64,000 nt of DNA from Formosa sediminum (GCF_007197735.1 NZ_CP041637.1:3257001-3321000); one strand, 5' to 3'; numbered from the stretch's first letter, positions 34,398-44,493 are shown. Program-made: numbers and translations. Notes: generated from the letters alone by a model not told the origin.

Positions 34398-35162
34398 ATG
34401 ATTTTTACAGGTATTGCCTTTTGTATTCTTGTCGCTTTCGCAATTTTTGCTTTAAGTAAATTAAAGACTAAAAGAGCTAAAACATTTCCAAAACATTGGC
34501 ACAAATTACTAGTAAACAATGTACAGTTTTACAAAAAATTGCCAGCTAACAAACAAAAACAATTTCAACAACGAATAATGTTATTTTTAAGTGAAGTACA
34601 CATAGAAGGTGTACAATTAGAACTGGAAGATATAGACATTGTATTAATTGCAGCAAGTGCTGTTATTCCTGTATTTGGATTTCCAAAATGGCAGTATACA
34701 AATTTAAGTGGTGTTTTATTATATCCTGATAATTTTAATGAAGACTATGAATTTGGTAAAAAAAGTAACAATCGTATTATTGCAGGAATGGTTGGTACAG
34801 GTCGATTAGAAAAGCAAATGATAATTTCTAAAAAAGCTTTACATCATGGATTTGCTAATAGTAACGACAAAAGCAATACAGCCATTCATGAATTTGTACA
34901 TTTAATAGATAAAATGGATGGCGATACCGATGGCGTACCAGAACTCATTATGCAAAATGCATATACCATACCATGGTTAAAATTAATTCATAAAGAAATG
35001 GAAGCCATCACTAACAATAAATCAGACATACGGCATTACGGAGGTACTAATCAAGCAGAGTTTTTTGCAGTAGCATCAGAGTATTTTTTTGAAAATCCTA
35101 AGCTTATGGAAAGAAAACATCCCGATTTATACAACATGCTTAAAATGTCCTTTTCACAATAA
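34398..35162 (+). CDS. MtfA-type zinc peptidase (M90)
   Basis: A 254-residue protein with an N-terminal TM (residues 1-20) and a cytosolic MtfA-like domain. The metal site is HEFVHLIDKMDG (His164, Glu165, His168), preceded by YPDNFNEDYEFG and GMVGTGRLEKQMIISKKALHHGF, all features of the MtfA family; FFAVASEYFFENP supplies the later conserved Glu. E. coli MtfA binds the Mlc repressor and has aminopeptidase activity. The membrane anchor is common in Bacteroidota members. The esterase gene follows after 26 bases. Confidence 0.88.
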   Translation: MIFTGIAFCILVAFAIFALSKLKTKRAKTFPKHWHKLLVNNVQFYKKLPANKQKQFQQRIMLFLSEVHIEGVQLELEDIDIVLIAASAVIPVFGFPKWQYTNLSGVLLYPDNFNEDYEFGKKSNNRIIAGMVGTGRLEKQMIISKKALHHGFANSNDKSNTAIHEFVHLIDKMDGDTDGVPELIMQNAYTIPWLKLIHKEMEAITNNKSDIRHYGGTNQAEFFAVASEYFFENPKLMERKHPDLYNMLKMSFSQ

Positions 35163-35188
35163 ATCTTATTCTTATTAAAAATATAAAC

Positions 35189-36223
35189 ATGAAACTAAAA
35201 TCGGTTGTAATTACGTTATACATTATAGTATTTAGTGTACTTACCTTACACGCTCAAGGTTTTAGAATGCGTCTTAAAGTTCCAAGTGAAGCTTTAAAAA
35301 ATAATTTAATAAACGATCCTTCAATTCGGGACATTACAGTGTATTTACCACCGTCTTACCAAACAAAACTCGATAAAAAGTATCCTGTTTTATATTTACT
35401 ACACGGCTTTACAGATAGTGACAGTAAATGGTTTGGTTGGGAACACCATTGGATAAACATGAACAACATTTTAAACACCTGCATGCAAGATGGCAGCTGT
35501 AAAGAAATGATAGTTGTTATGCCTAATGCCTATACAACCTACAAAGGTAGTTTTTACGGAAACTCGGAAACAATGGGAGATTGGGAAACTTTTATTACAA
35601 AAGAACTTGTCTCTTTTATAGATTTAAAATTTAGAACTTTAGATCAGGCTAAAAGTCGTGGTTTGGCTGGCCACTCTATGGGTGGTTATGGCACATTACG
35701 ATTAGCTATGAAATATCCCAATGTATTTACTTCTATTTATGTATTAAGTCCTAGTAGTCTAGAAGAAGATTTTATACCAAGTCCAGAACACATTAAAAAT
35801 ATGGAGGCCGTACATTCAAAATTCGACATTGCAAATTTATCTTTTATAGAAAGCATTAATATGGCATTTTCTGCGGCATGGGCTTCAAACCCTAAAAAAT
35901 TTCCTTTATATATAGATTTGGCTTATAAAGATGGAAAACCAAGACCAGAAATTCTAAAAAAGTTTAGCGATAATTATATATTGAATATGATGGATGACTA
36001 CCTACAAAATTTAAAAGCTTTACAAACTATTGCTATTGATGTAGGTACAAAAGATACCGCTATTTTTGAAGCGTCTAAAAAACTACATAAAAAATTAACT
36101 GCAGCCAACATTACCCATACTTTTGAAGCATATGATGGCAACCACATTAATAAAATACCTGAACGTATAAAAACAAAAGTACTGCCTTACTTTTCTAAAA
36201 ATTTAGTATTTGAGTCTGAATAA
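35189..36223 (+). CDS. secreted alpha/beta-hydrolase, esterase D/feruloyl-esterase-like
   Basis: A 344-residue exported hydrolase (signal peptide MKLKSVVITLYIIVFSVLTLHAQ). The fold shows VYLPPSYQTKLDKKYPVLYLLHGFTDSDSKW (oxyanion region), MIVVMPNAY, and the nucleophile elbow GHSMGGYG with Ser163. A C-terminal His is present in YDGNHINKIPERI, completing the likely triad with an Asp in DVGTKDTAIF. These enzymes cleave short acyl esters, sometimes on polysaccharides. It follows mtfA closely on the same strand. Confidence 0.87.
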   Translation: MKLKSVVITLYIIVFSVLTLHAQGFRMRLKVPSEALKNNLINDPSIRDITVYLPPSYQTKLDKKYPVLYLLHGFTDSDSKWFGWEHHWINMNNILNTCMQDGSCKEMIVVMPNAYTTYKGSFYGNSETMGDWETFITKELVSFIDLKFRTLDQAKSRGLAGHSMGGYGTLRLAMKYPNVFTSIYVLSPSSLEEDFIPSPEHIKNMEAVHSKFDIANLSFIESINMAFSAAWASNPKKFPLYIDLAYKDGKPRPEILKKFSDNYILNMMDDYLQNLKALQTIAIDVGTKDTAIFEASKKLHKKLTAANITHTFEAYDGNHINKIPERIKTKVLPYFSKNLVFESE

Positions 36224-36304
36224 TTTTTTGATTAGTCTTATTAATTCACGAACTTTATGATAATATACAGCGCATCTTTTAATCGTAATTAACACCTTTT
36301 AGTT

Positions 36305-37216
36305 ATGGATTTTATTGATTATTATAACATTTTAGGACTAGATAAAAATGCTTCAGAAAGCGATATTAAAAAAGCCTATCGTAAACTTGCTAGAAAATAT
36401 CACCCCGATTTAAATCCTAATGATAAAGAAGCTGAAAAAAAATTTAAAAACATTAACGAAGCCAACGAAGTCTTATCAAATAAAGAAAATCGTAAAAAAT
36501 ACGACAAATACGGAAAAGATTGGCAACACGCAGACGATATAGAACGGGCACAAAAGGCACAAGGAACTAATCCAAACCAAGGCTATCAAAATTATTCTGG
36601 CCAGTCCTATTCAGATAATGATTTTTCAGATTTCTTTGAATCTATGTTTGGAGGACAACGTACTTCGGGCTCAAGACAAAGTCATCATCAAGTACAATTT
36701 AAAGGACAAGATTTTAATGCCGAGTTACAATTAAATCTAACAGATGTGTACACAAACACATCTCAAATCTTAACCGTAAATGGTAAAAAAATTAGATTAA
36801 CAATTCCTGCTGGTATAGAAAATGAACAAGTAATAAAAATATCCGGTAAAGGCGGACCAGGAGTAAATGGAGGTCCGAATGGCGATTTATACATTAAATT
36901 TAACCTTGTAAACAATACCAAATTTAAACGTTATGGTAATAATTTACATGCAGATGTAAATCTAGATTTATATACTTCGCTTTTAGGTGGCGAAATTATG
37001 GTAGATACATTTTCTAGAAAAGTAAAATTAAATGTTGCTCCAGAAACTCAAAACGGTACTAAAGTGAAATTAAAAGGCAAAGGATTTCCTGTTTATAAAA
37101 CAAAAGACACCTACGGAGATTTTATAATTACCTACCATATACAAACTCCTAAAAACCTAACCTCTAAGGAAAAAGAATTATTTTCAGAACTACAAAAACT
37201 AAGAAAACATGGCTGA
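36305..37216 (+). CDS. cbpA: DnaJ-family co-chaperone CbpA
   Basis: A 303-residue type II J-protein. The J domain spans residues 5-70 with the HPD tripeptide at 33-35 ([10 protein letters not shown]). A flexible Gly/Gln/Ser-rich linker follows, then two C-terminal substrate-binding beta domains ([64 protein letters not shown]). No zinc-finger CxxCxGxG repeats are present, which separates it from DnaJ. It stimulates DnaK ATPase. It overlaps cbpM by 8 bases, as in the classical cbpAM operon. Confidence 0.93.
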   Translation: MDFIDYYNILGLDKNASESDIKKAYRKLARKYHPDLNPNDKEAEKKFKNINEANEVLSNKENRKKYDKYGKDWQHADDIERAQKAQGTNPNQGYQNYSGQSYSDNDFSDFFESMFGGQRTSGSRQSHHQVQFKGQDFNAELQLNLTDVYTNTSQILTVNGKKIRLTIPAGIENEQVIKISGKGGPGVNGGPNGDLYIKFNLVNNTKFKRYGNNLHADVNLDLYTSLLGGEIMVDTFSRKVKLNVAPETQNGTKVKLKGKGFPVYKTKDTYGDFIITYHIQTPKNLTSKEKELFSELQKLRKHG

Positions 37217-37502
37217 AAATCATTATATATTAGTAGAAACCATTTGTGTAAAATACAACATAGAACCTGTCTTTCTAGATGAATTAAACGACAATGGTTT
37301 ATTAGATATCATTACGATTAAAAATCAAAAATGCTTACATCAAAATACCTTGAGTGATTTGGAAAAAATGATTCGGTTACATCATGAATTAGAGGTAAAT
37401 ATAGAAGGAATTGATATTGTGTTTAACTTACTTAAAAAAGTAAATGAATTACAAAATCAATTAACCCAAACTAAAAACAAATTAGAATTTTACGAACGGT
37501 AA
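37209..37502 (+). CDS. cbpM: chaperone modulator CbpM
   Basis: A 97-residue protein of the CbpM family. An N-terminal MerR-like helical region ([30 protein letters not shown]) is followed by [31 protein letters not shown] and a C-terminal coiled coil ([19 protein letters not shown]). CbpM binds the J domain of CbpA and inhibits it. The gene overlaps cbpA by 8 bases, which implies coupled translation. Confidence 0.92.
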   Translation: MAENHYILVETICVKYNIEPVFLDELNDNGLLDIITIKNQKCLHQNTLSDLEKMIRLHHELEVNIEGIDIVFNLLKKVNELQNQLTQTKNKLEFYER

Positions 37503-37582
37503 TAAATTATTTTTTTGAATAAGATATTGCTTTTAATTTCGTTAATATTACCTTGAAATTAATCGCATATATAAACTACCTC

Positions 37583-38299
37583 ATGAAAGTAACTATTATA
37601 CGTCTAATATGTATGGTCTCCATATTAAATTTTAGTACGCTACAAGCTCAAACCACTTCTAAAACTATTACTAAAGCATTTGTACTCGGTAAATTTAATT
37701 TTGAAACAGACCCTTGTTTTGTTAAAGTAGCAACGGCATTTTCTAATAAGACTATTTACTTACAACAAGAAGTTTACACTGCATTTTTAAATATGAATGC
37801 AGCTGCAAAACAAGATGGTGTACAATTTACAGTAATTTCTGGTACACGTAATTTTTTATATCAAAAATCTATTTGGGATCGTAAATGGAAAGCAAATGAA
37901 GACCTCTCTCCTATTGAAAATGCTAAAAAAATATTACAATACAGTTCCATGCCTAGTACTTCTAGACACCATTGGGGAACCGATTTAGATCTAAATAACT
38001 TATCTAATTCTTATTTTGAAAGCGGTCAAGGTTTAAAAGAGTACACATGGTTGGTAAAGCATGCCAATAACTTCGGGTTTTATCAAGTATATTCATCTAA
38101 ATCTAACGGACGTACAGGCTACAACGAAGAAAAATGGCATTGGTCTTATATGCCGCTTTCTAGCCAATATCTAAAATTTTATAACGAGCATATAACAGAT
38201 GCAGACATTTCCGGATTTGAAGGTTCAGAATTAGCAACCAACTTACATATGGTTTCTAATTATGTTAATGGCATTTCTGAAGCAGCAAAAGCTCAATAA
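37583..38299 (+). CDS. secreted M15 D-alanyl-D-alanine carboxypeptidase-like peptidase
   Basis: A 238-residue exported zinc peptidase from the ATG at 37583 (signal peptide MKVTIIRLICMVSILNFSTLQAQ); a TTG at 37553 is rejected. The VanY/M15B core shows VISGTRNFLYQKSIWDRKW, the metal-binding SRHHWGTDLDL and the late EKWHWSYMPLS, which together supply the His-x6-Asp and His ligands. It should trim D-Ala from peptidoglycan stem peptides in the periplasm. It is a single gene with a hairpin terminator right after its stop. Confidence 0.9.
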   Translation: MKVTIIRLICMVSILNFSTLQAQTTSKTITKAFVLGKFNFETDPCFVKVATAFSNKTIYLQQEVYTAFLNMNAAAKQDGVQFTVISGTRNFLYQKSIWDRKWKANEDLSPIENAKKILQYSSMPSTSRHHWGTDLDLNNLSNSYFESGQGLKEYTWLVKHANNFGFYQVYSSKSNGRTGYNEEKWHWSYMPLSSQYLKFYNEHITDADISGFEGSELATNLHMVSNYVNGISEAAKAQ

Positions 38300-38300
38300 A

Positions 38301-38338
38301 AAATCTCAAGTGTAATAAAGAATAATCACTTGAGATTT
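38301..38338. terminator. hairpin between convergent M15 and DJ-1 genes
   Basis: AAATCTCAAGTG (38301-38312) pairs perfectly with CACTTGAGATTT (38327-38338) over a 14-base loop. It lies between two convergent genes; the T tail is short on both sides. Confidence 0.7.
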
Positions 38339-38355
38339 AGATATATTTAATAGTA

Positions 38356-38931
38356 TTATATACTAATTTTTACCCCCATTAAATCTAAGAAAGCTTTAAT
38401 AAATGCTGGATGCCCAGGCCATGCTGGAGATGTTACTAAATTACCATCTACGTATGCCTTATCTGCAGGAATGTCTTGAAACTCGCCGCCCGCTAAAGTA
38501 ACTTCTGGTCCGACTGCAGGGTAAGCAGTTAGTTTTTTTCCTCTTACTACATCTGCAGCTGTTAGTATTTGAATTCCATGACAAATGGCTGCAACCGGTT
38601 TATCTTCTGTAAAGAAATGTTTAACCATGTCTAATAAAGAGCTATTCAATCTTAAATATTCTGGAGCACGACCACCAGCTATAACCAATCCATCATAATC
38701 TTTAACTTCTACATCACTAAATGTATAATTTAAGACAAAATTATGTCCTGGTTTCTCTGTATATGTTTGGTCACCTTCAAAGTCATGAATAGCTGTTTTT
38801 ATACTATCGCCTTTATTTTTATCAGGACACACAGCATGTACATCGTAACCAACCATTTGTAACATTTGAAAAGGTACCATAGTTTCGTAATCTTCAGTAA
38901 AATCGCCTGTAATAAAAAGTATTTTTTTCAT
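38356..38931 (-). CDS. DJ-1/PfpI family protein
   Basis: A 191-residue cytosolic protein with a class I glutaminase-like fold. It has [13 protein letters not shown], the nucleophile elbow [10 protein letters not shown] with its Cys, and [18 protein letters not shown]. These match the PfpI/DJ-1 group, members of which act as glyoxalases, chaperones or amidases. No signal peptide is present. It is a monocistronic gene; the upstream side faces the divergent lipoprotein gene at 39115. Confidence 0.9.
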   Translation of the reverse strand: MKKILFITGDFTEDYETMVPFQMLQMVGYDVHAVCPDKNKGDSIKTAIHDFEGDQTYTEKPGHNFVLNYTFSDVEVKDYDGLVIAGGRAPEYLRLNSSLLDMVKHFFTEDKPVAAICHGIQILTAADVVRGKKLTAYPAVGPEVTLAGGEFQDIPADKAYVDGNLVTSPAWPGHPAFIKAFLDLMGVKISI

Positions 38932-39064
38932 TGTTTTAAAATTTAAGTCTAAACTTTAGTTATGTATTGTCTTTTAAATTTACAATGAATTTTTACCACA
39001 CTATAAATCATCATGTTAAAAAATTGATAATCTTATACTTTAATGACCTAGCCACTTACTCTAA

Positions 39065-39093
39065 TTTGTGATCTTACAAATACACTATATTTG
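39065..39093 (+). promoter_or_regulatory. promoter of lipoprotein gene (TTTG-N17-TATATTTG)
   Basis: TTTG at 39065-39068 and a perfect -7 box TATATTTG at 39086-39093 are 17 bases apart. The ATG at 39115 lies 21 bases downstream, leaving a short leader. This is the clearest two-box Bacteroidota promoter in the window. Confidence 0.55.
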
Positions 39094-39114
39094 CTTTTAT
39101 AAAAACAATATTAC

Positions 39115-39663
39115 ATGAAAACGCTACATTTAAAAATAAACCTAATAACTGTTCTATTTATAACTTTAATGGTAACATCTTGCGATACTTTAGACGATTT
39201 TACAAAATTTGACATTACCTATAACGAATCTATTACCATACCTGCAACAATACCGATAGATATTCCGTTTGTCATCAATACCCCTGAAATTGAAACCAAT
39301 TCTGAATCAACTTTTAGTGTAAATGACACCTCTAAAGACCTTATTGAAGATATTAAACTAACAGAATTTAAATTAACCTTAACCAATCCAAGTGATGAAG
39401 ATTTTAGTTTTGTAGAAACTATTGAAATTTATATTGCTGCTGAGGGCTTAGAAGATACTAAATTGGCATGGAATACTACTCCCATTGAAAACGGCACCAA
39501 TGTTATGTATCTTAAAACTTCTGATGAAGATTTGAAAGCCTATATTTTTGAAGATTCATTTTATTTAAAAATAGAAACAGGTACAGATGAAATTTTAACG
39601 CAAGACTACGACATTGATATTAAGACAGTTTTTGCCGTAGATGCCAAAATTTTAGGGATTTAA
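39115..39663 (+). CDS. hypothetical lipoprotein
   Basis: A 182-residue protein with a signal sequence ending in a lipobox-like MVTSC, followed by an acidic DTLDDFTKFDITYNE, as in surface lipoproteins of Bacteroidota. The rest is acidic and likely all-beta (KLTEFKLTLTNPSDEDFSFVETIEIYIAAEG, SFYLKIETGTDE), similar in style to cell-surface adhesion-like domains. No family is recognised. It has its own promoter and a strong terminator, so it is expressed alone. Confidence 0.75.
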   Translation: MKTLHLKINLITVLFITLMVTSCDTLDDFTKFDITYNESITIPATIPIDIPFVINTPEIETNSESTFSVNDTSKDLIEDIKLTEFKLTLTNPSDEDFSFVETIEIYIAAEGLEDTKLAWNTTPIENGTNVMYLKTSDEDLKAYIFEDSFYLKIETGTDEILTQDYDIDIKTVFAVDAKILGI

Positions 39664-39670
39664 ATTATAT

Positions 39671-39707
39671 AAAAAGCCTTGTAGTTTGCAAACTACAAGG
39701 CTTTTTT
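39671..39707. terminator. bidirectional terminator between lipoprotein and ABC-F genes
   Basis: AAAAAGCCTTGTAGTTT pairs perfectly with AAACTACAAGGCTTTTT, with a 2-base centre. It lies between convergent genes with A and T tracts on the outer sides. Confidence 0.9.
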
Positions 39708-39726
39708 AATTAAATAAACATATAAT

Positions 39727-41358
39727 TTACTTTTCAAGATCTCGCATACTTTCCATTTTCTTAAGTTTTAAGAAGCCATTAATATCTTCAAAATGTTCTT
39801 TAACACGTTTGTTTCCAAATTCAAATACTTTAGTAGCCAAACCATCTAAGAAATCCCTATCGTGAGAAACCAAAATTAAAGTACCATCAAATTCTTTTAA
39901 AGCGTCTTTAATAATATCTTTAGTTTTCATGTCTAAATGGTTGGTAGGCTCATCTAGAATTAACACATTTACAGGTTCTAGCAATAATTTAATCATGGCT
40001 AAACGTGTTTTCTCTCCTCCAGAAAGTACTTTTACTTTTTTAGTAGAAATATCGCCACCAAACATAAAAGCACCTAATAAGTCTTTTATTTTATTACGGA
40101 TATCACCTACGGCAATACGGTCTATAGTTTCAAAAATAGTTAAATCACCATCTAATAACGAGGCTTGATTTTGGGCAAAATAACCAATTTGAGCATTATG
40201 CCCTAGTTCCATACTGCCTTCAAAATCAATTTCGTTCATAATGGCTTTAACCATAGTAGATTTTCCTTCACCATTTTTTCCTACAAATGCAACTTTTTGT
40301 CCACGTTCGATAACTAAATTGGCATTATTAAACACCACATGGTCGCCATAAGATTTAGACAATTCATTAACAACAACAGGGTATTGTCCCGATCTTGGAG
40401 ATGGCGGAAATTTAAGTTTTAAAGCCGCTGTATCTACTTCATCCACTTCAATAATTGTTAATTTCTCTAGCATTTTTACACGCGATTGCACTTGTAATGT
40501 TTTAGAATACGTCCCTTTAAAACGATCTATAAATTCCTGATTATCGGCAATCATTTTTTGTTGTTCCTCATATGCTTTTTGCTGGTGGGCGCGTCTTTCT
40601 TTACGCAACTCTAAATAATGAGAGTATTTGGCTTTATAATCGTAAATTCTGCCCATAGTTACCTCTATAGTTCTGGTGGTAATATTATCTACAAAAGCAC
40701 GGTCGTGAGATATAACTACTACAGCTTTAGCTTGAGTAATTAGAAAATCTTCTAACCATTGAATACTTTCTATATCCATATGGTTAGTAGGCTCATCTAA
40801 AAGAATTAAATCTGGTTTTTGAAGTAGAATTTTTGCCAATTCAATACGCATACGCCACCCGCCACTAAACTCTGATGTTGGTCTATTAAAATCTGAACGC
40901 ACAAAACCAAGCCCTAATAAAACTTTCTCTACTTCTGCTTCATAATTTATTTCTTCAATAGAATAAAATTTTTCACTCAATTCAGACACTTTTTCAATCA
41001 ATTTCATGTAGGCATCACTTTCGTAATCTGTGCGTACTGTTAATTCTTCATTTATAGCATCTATTTCTGCTTTCATATTAAAAATAGAAGCAAAAGCTTT
41101 AGAGGCCTCTTCCATAACTGTACACTGATCTTCTGTAAGTAAATGCTGTGGTAAATACGAAATAACATAATTTTTAGGAGCAGATACGTTCCCTCGTGTA
41201 GGCTTATTTTGGCCTGCTATAATTTTAAGTAAAGTAGATTTTCCTGCACCATTTTTACCCATTAAGGCAATTTTATCGTTTTCATTTATAGAAAAAGACA
41301 CATCACTAAATAATGTTGTTCCGCCAAATTCTACTGCAATCCCGTCTATAGATATCAT
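39727..41358 (-). CDS. ABC-F family ATPase
   Basis: A 543-residue soluble protein with two ABC ATPase domains and no membrane segment. Domain 1: GKNGAGKSTLLK (Walker A), FSGGWRMRIELA (signature), LILLDEPTNHMD (Walker B). Domain 2: GKNGEGKSTMVK, LSGGEKTRLAM, LILDEPTNHLD. The linker between them (YLELRKERRAHQQKAYEEQQKM) is the ABC-F P-site tRNA interaction motif region. ABC-F proteins act on the ribosome as translation factors or in antibiotic protection. Sequence features fit the YbiT/Uup group; the exact subgroup is uncertain. Confidence 0.92.
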   Translation of the reverse strand: MISIDGIAVEFGGTTLFSDVSFSINENDKIALMGKNGAGKSTLLKIIAGQNKPTRGNVSAPKNYVISYLPQHLLTEDQCTVMEEASKAFASIFNMKAEIDAINEELTVRTDYESDAYMKLIEKVSELSEKFYSIEEINYEAEVEKVLLGLGFVRSDFNRPTSEFSGGWRMRIELAKILLQKPDLILLDEPTNHMDIESIQWLEDFLITQAKAVVVISHDRAFVDNITTRTIEVTMGRIYDYKAKYSHYLELRKERRAHQQKAYEEQQKMIADNQEFIDRFKGTYSKTLQVQSRVKMLEKLTIIEVDEVDTAALKLKFPPSPRSGQYPVVVNELSKSYGDHVVFNNANLVIERGQKVAFVGKNGEGKSTMVKAIMNEIDFEGSMELGHNAQIGYFAQNQASLLDGDLTIFETIDRIAVGDIRNKIKDLLGAFMFGGDISTKKVKVLSGGEKTRLAMIKLLLEPVNVLILDEPTNHLDMKTKDIIKDALKEFDGTLILVSHDRDFLDGLATKVFEFGNKRVKEHFEDINGFLKLKKMESMRDLEK

Positions 41359-41547
41359 TTAAAAAAGTGTTTTATAAGTGGGCAAATATAATTGATATCG
41401 GTACATGTAAACAAAAGAATTTAAATAAAACAAAAGCTTCTATTTCAATACATTTTACAATAATTATATATCTTAAGATAACTTTAAATATACTCTGGTA
41501 TAGATTTTGTAATTTTAAGAAGTATTCATCAATCAAAACAAATACTT

Positions 41548-42360
41548 ATGGACACATCCTTAAGCGATTTACATATTAAAGAATTAACAACTGCTGTAGA
41601 ATTACTTGAAAATCCAAGTATAGCAGCAAAAATTACAAATGTTATAGGTATGCCTATAGAAAAGGCTATCGATTTTCTTCCTGATAATTGGCAAGTAAAT
41701 ATTGCTAAAATCACTCAAAAATCGTTAACTAAAGCTACCGAAGCTGCCATTTGGTCTTTAGATGACGTACAGGTAGAACAACCATCTAATGTCTGGCATA
41801 AATTTGGTGCAGCGCTTTCTGGTGGTGTGGGCGGATTTTTTGGATTGGCAGGTTTAGCTGTTGAGTTACCTGTTTCGACCACTATTATGTTACGCTCTAT
41901 TGCCGATATTGCAAGATCTCAGGGTGAGTCTATTAGCGATTACGATACCAAGTTAGCCTGTATGGAAGTATTTGCTTTAGGAGGAGAAAGCTCTACAGAT
42001 GATGATGCAGAAAGTGGATATTTTATAGTAAGAGCTGCACTTGCTAATTCTATTACTGAAGCCTCTAGATTTGTAGCTACCAAAAAAATAACTGAAGAAA
42101 GTGCTCCTGCCTTAGTAAAGTTTATTGTAAATGTTGCGACTAGATTTAATGTAATAGTAACTGAAAAAGCTGCTGCCCAAGCTATTCCGGCTATTGGAGC
42201 TATTGGTGGTGGTATTATAAACACTTTATTTATCGATCATTTTCAAGATGTCGCTAAAGGACATTTTATTGTAAGAAAATTAGAACGTATTTATGGTAAA
42301 GAAGTTATTGAAAGTTGGTACAATTCTGTTCTAGAACTTAGCGAAACAAATAAAGACTAG
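41548..42360 (+). CDS. EcsC family protein
   Basis: A 270-residue protein. The central part (HKFGAALSGGVGGFFGLAGLAVELPVSTTIMLRSIADIARSQGE and CMEVFALGG) is the EcsC family core, with a Gly-rich amphipathic or membrane-inserting stretch. A second hydrophobic Gly-rich segment (AIPAIGAIGGGIINTLFIDHFQDVAKGHF) follows. EcsC is named after the third gene of the Bacillus ecs operon, but the domain has no known activity. The gene is divergent from the ABC-F gene; its stop codon lies in the left arm of a terminator. Confidence 0.83.
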   Translation: MDTSLSDLHIKELTTAVELLENPSIAAKITNVIGMPIEKAIDFLPDNWQVNIAKITQKSLTKATEAAIWSLDDVQVEQPSNVWHKFGAALSGGVGGFFGLAGLAVELPVSTTIMLRSIADIARSQGESISDYDTKLACMEVFALGGESSTDDDAESGYFIVRAALANSITEASRFVATKKITEESAPALVKFIVNVATRFNVIVTEKAAAQAIPAIGAIGGGIINTLFIDHFQDVAKGHFIVRKLERIYGKEVIESWYNSVLELSETNKD

Positions 42361-42380
42361 TTTTTAAACTAGTCTTTTAT
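42352..42380. terminator. terminator overlapping the EcsC stop codon
   Basis: AAAGACTAGTTT (42352-42363) pairs with AAACTAGTCTTT (42366-42377), followed by T. The TAG stop of the EcsC gene is part of the left arm. It is shared with the convergent aldolase gene. Confidence 0.85.
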
Positions 42381-42400
42381 AGCTTTATACAAATATAGTA

Positions 42401-43291
42401 TTAAGTAATTGATGCTTGATAAATACTCTCTATGGCCTGATTTAGAGTCGATGAAAATTCGGCCTCACTTTGTTCAAATTTTAAATCGTTTAAAAGGGCT
42501 CTAGAAAAACTTGCTATTACGCCTTTGTTTTTAGCTAATAGCATATTTGCGGTCTCAATATCATAACCTCCAGAAAGAGCAAATACACGTAGTACTTTTG
42601 CATGATTAACTAAATCTTTATAAAAATCTGGAACTGAAGGCAATGTAAGTTTTAAGATAACTTTTTGATCTTCTTCTAATTTTCCTAATTCTAAGAGTAT
42701 AGCTTTTTTTAGTAGCGCTTCAATTTCAGATTTATCTTTGGCATGAATATCTACTTCTGGTTCTAATATAGGTATTAAACCTGCTGCTAAAATAGTTTTT
42801 CCAAAGCTAAACTGTTGCTTTACAATTTTATCTATACCCACGGTATGATCTTCATATATAACTGAACGCATTTTAGTACCAAATATGCCTAAAGATTTAG
42901 CTTCTGTTAATCGGGCTTCTAAATTTGGGATGGGCTTCATTAACTTAACACCTTCGTTTAAATCTTCTAACCCTTTATCAACTTTTAAAAAAGGTACAAT
43001 ATGTTTATCTAACAAATACGTAGGTACCGGTGTATTATCAATTAAACCTTTCATAGTTTTTTCAAACAAAATAACCCCTAGAATTTTATCTTCGGAAAAA
43101 CTTTTATCTGAAATAACACGCGTACGCATGTCATGAATTAACTGAAACATCTCGGTTTCATCTTTATATTGATCTGCTGTAACACCGTAACCTAAAAGGG
43201 CTTTTGGTGTACTTCCGCCACTTTGGTCTAAAGCTGCAATAAAGCCTTTACCTTCTTTAATACGGTCTAGTTGCTCTTGAAATGTATACAT
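42401..43291 (-). CDS. class I fructose-bisphosphate aldolase
   Basis: A 296-residue cytosolic enzyme. FIAALDQSGGSTPKAL near the N-terminus, ILFEKTM, IPILEPEVDIH and KVILKLTLPSVPDFY with the expected Schiff-base Lys, then ALSGGYDIETAN, match the bacterial class I aldolase family that aligns with eukaryotic aldolases. It cleaves fructose 1,6-bisphosphate to dihydroxyacetone phosphate and glyceraldehyde 3-phosphate without a metal ion. It is a single gene, transcribed towards the EcsC terminator. Confidence 0.92.
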   Translation of the reverse strand: MYTFQEQLDRIKEGKGFIAALDQSGGSTPKALLGYGVTADQYKDETEMFQLIHDMRTRVISDKSFSEDKILGVILFEKTMKGLIDNTPVPTYLLDKHIVPFLKVDKGLEDLNEGVKLMKPIPNLEARLTEAKSLGIFGTKMRSVIYEDHTVGIDKIVKQQFSFGKTILAAGLIPILEPEVDIHAKDKSEIEALLKKAILLELGKLEEDQKVILKLTLPSVPDFYKDLVNHAKVLRVFALSGGYDIETANMLLAKNKGVIASFSRALLNDLKFEQSEAEFSSTLNQAIESIYQASIT

Positions 43292-43407
43292 GAGATTATA
43301 TTTTAGAATTTAAAACGTATTTAACTTACATAAAGGTGCAAAAAGTTAAGTCGTTTAACAATAAAATACATATAAAAATCCGTTAAAGTTTATAAGACTA
43401 CTATAGA

Positions 43408-44367
43408 TTACCTTCTTGCTAATTTTGATGCTACTATACTAATAATGAATATCTGAGACGCATGAAAAATCATTAACGGCAACAAAATCACACTGGATGC
43501 TGCTGTATTTTTAAATAGAATTTTATAAAAAATAGTTCCGTGTACTAAAGACTTCTTTGTGCCGCAAAATTGTGCTGTAATTGTATCTTCAGTACTAAAT
43601 TTTAATTTAGATGCTATAAAACCAATAATATAAAATACAATAAAAAACAAGGCGATAACAATTAAAAATAAAATGGCAAAATCAAACAATTTTATACTAC
43701 TAAATATGTTGTTATAAAACGATTCGGCAAAGCTTTTATATATTACTAAAAGAATTACAGATTTATCGAAAAGCGTAAGTTGTTTACTGTATTTTAAAGC
43801 TAACGCATGGCCATATTTTTGTAACGATATTCCTAAAATAACCGGAACTATAATACCAATAATTAAATTAATGTATATAGAAGAATAGTCAAAATCTGTT
43901 CCCGATTTTTCCATAAATAATCCTACCCAAAGTGGTGTGATTACAATTCCTATAATTCCAGAAATACTAGCATTAAATATTGCTGCAGGGACATTTCCTC
44001 TTGCTACAGACACCATTACTACCGAGGACGAAACAGTAGAGGGTAATGCAGCCATAAATAAGAGTGCTAACCAAAAACTATGTTGTTCTGGAGTGTTTAC
44101 AAATGGATAACACATAAAAATTATTAATGGAAACAATACAAATGTAGACAGTTGCACAAGCATGTGTAGTTTCCAGTTGTATAAACCTGACTTAATCTGT
44201 GATGGACTTAATTTTAATCCGTAGAAGAAAAATATTAAAAAGAAACCAACAGAACTTATAGTTGAAATAGGAAAACGACTTCCTTCTATTCCAAATTGAG
44301 GTACATTATATGCAAAAATAATAACTGCAATAATTGCAAGTATAAAACGGTCTATTTTAAATTTCAT
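43408..44367 (-). CDS. SBF-like (bile acid:sodium symporter family) transporter
   Basis: A 319-residue membrane protein with about ten TM helices. GFFLIFFFYGLKLSPSQIKSGLYNWKLHMLVQ and ALPSTVSSSVVMVSVARGNVPAAIFNASISGIIGIVITPLW are the conserved parts of the SBF-like family (E. coli YfeH type), with the Ser/Thr-Pro crossover element. The second half has TAQFCGTKKSLVHGTIFY, also conserved. Members are secondary transporters of organic anions; the substrate is unknown. It precedes the aldolase gene on the same strand with a gap of about 116 bases. Confidence 0.88.
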   Translation of the reverse strand: MKFKIDRFILAIIAVIIFAYNVPQFGIEGSRFPISTISSVGFFLIFFFYGLKLSPSQIKSGLYNWKLHMLVQLSTFVLFPLIIFMCYPFVNTPEQHSFWLALLFMAALPSTVSSSVVMVSVARGNVPAAIFNASISGIIGIVITPLWVGLFMEKSGTDFDYSSIYINLIIGIIVPVILGISLQKYGHALALKYSKQLTLFDKSVILLVIYKSFAESFYNNIFSSIKLFDFAILFLIVIALFFIVFYIIGFIASKLKFSTEDTITAQFCGTKKSLVHGTIFYKILFKNTAASSVILLPLMIFHASQIFIISIVASKLARR

Positions 44368-44454
44368 AAAAGTGTATTTAGCGGCAAAAATAAACGAACT
44401 TAAATATTTTAAATCTTTTATTTTGTTAACTTTTTAAGCGCTATATATAATGAT

Positions 44455-44493
44455 AAAAAAACTTCATCTATACAGTATAGATGAAGTTTTTTT
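44455..44493. terminator. terminator after class V aminotransferase gene
   Basis: AAAAACTTCATCTAT pairs with ATAGATGAAGTTTTT around a 5-base loop, with long A and T tracts outside. On the minus strand it follows the aminotransferase stop by about 32 bases. Confidence 0.88.
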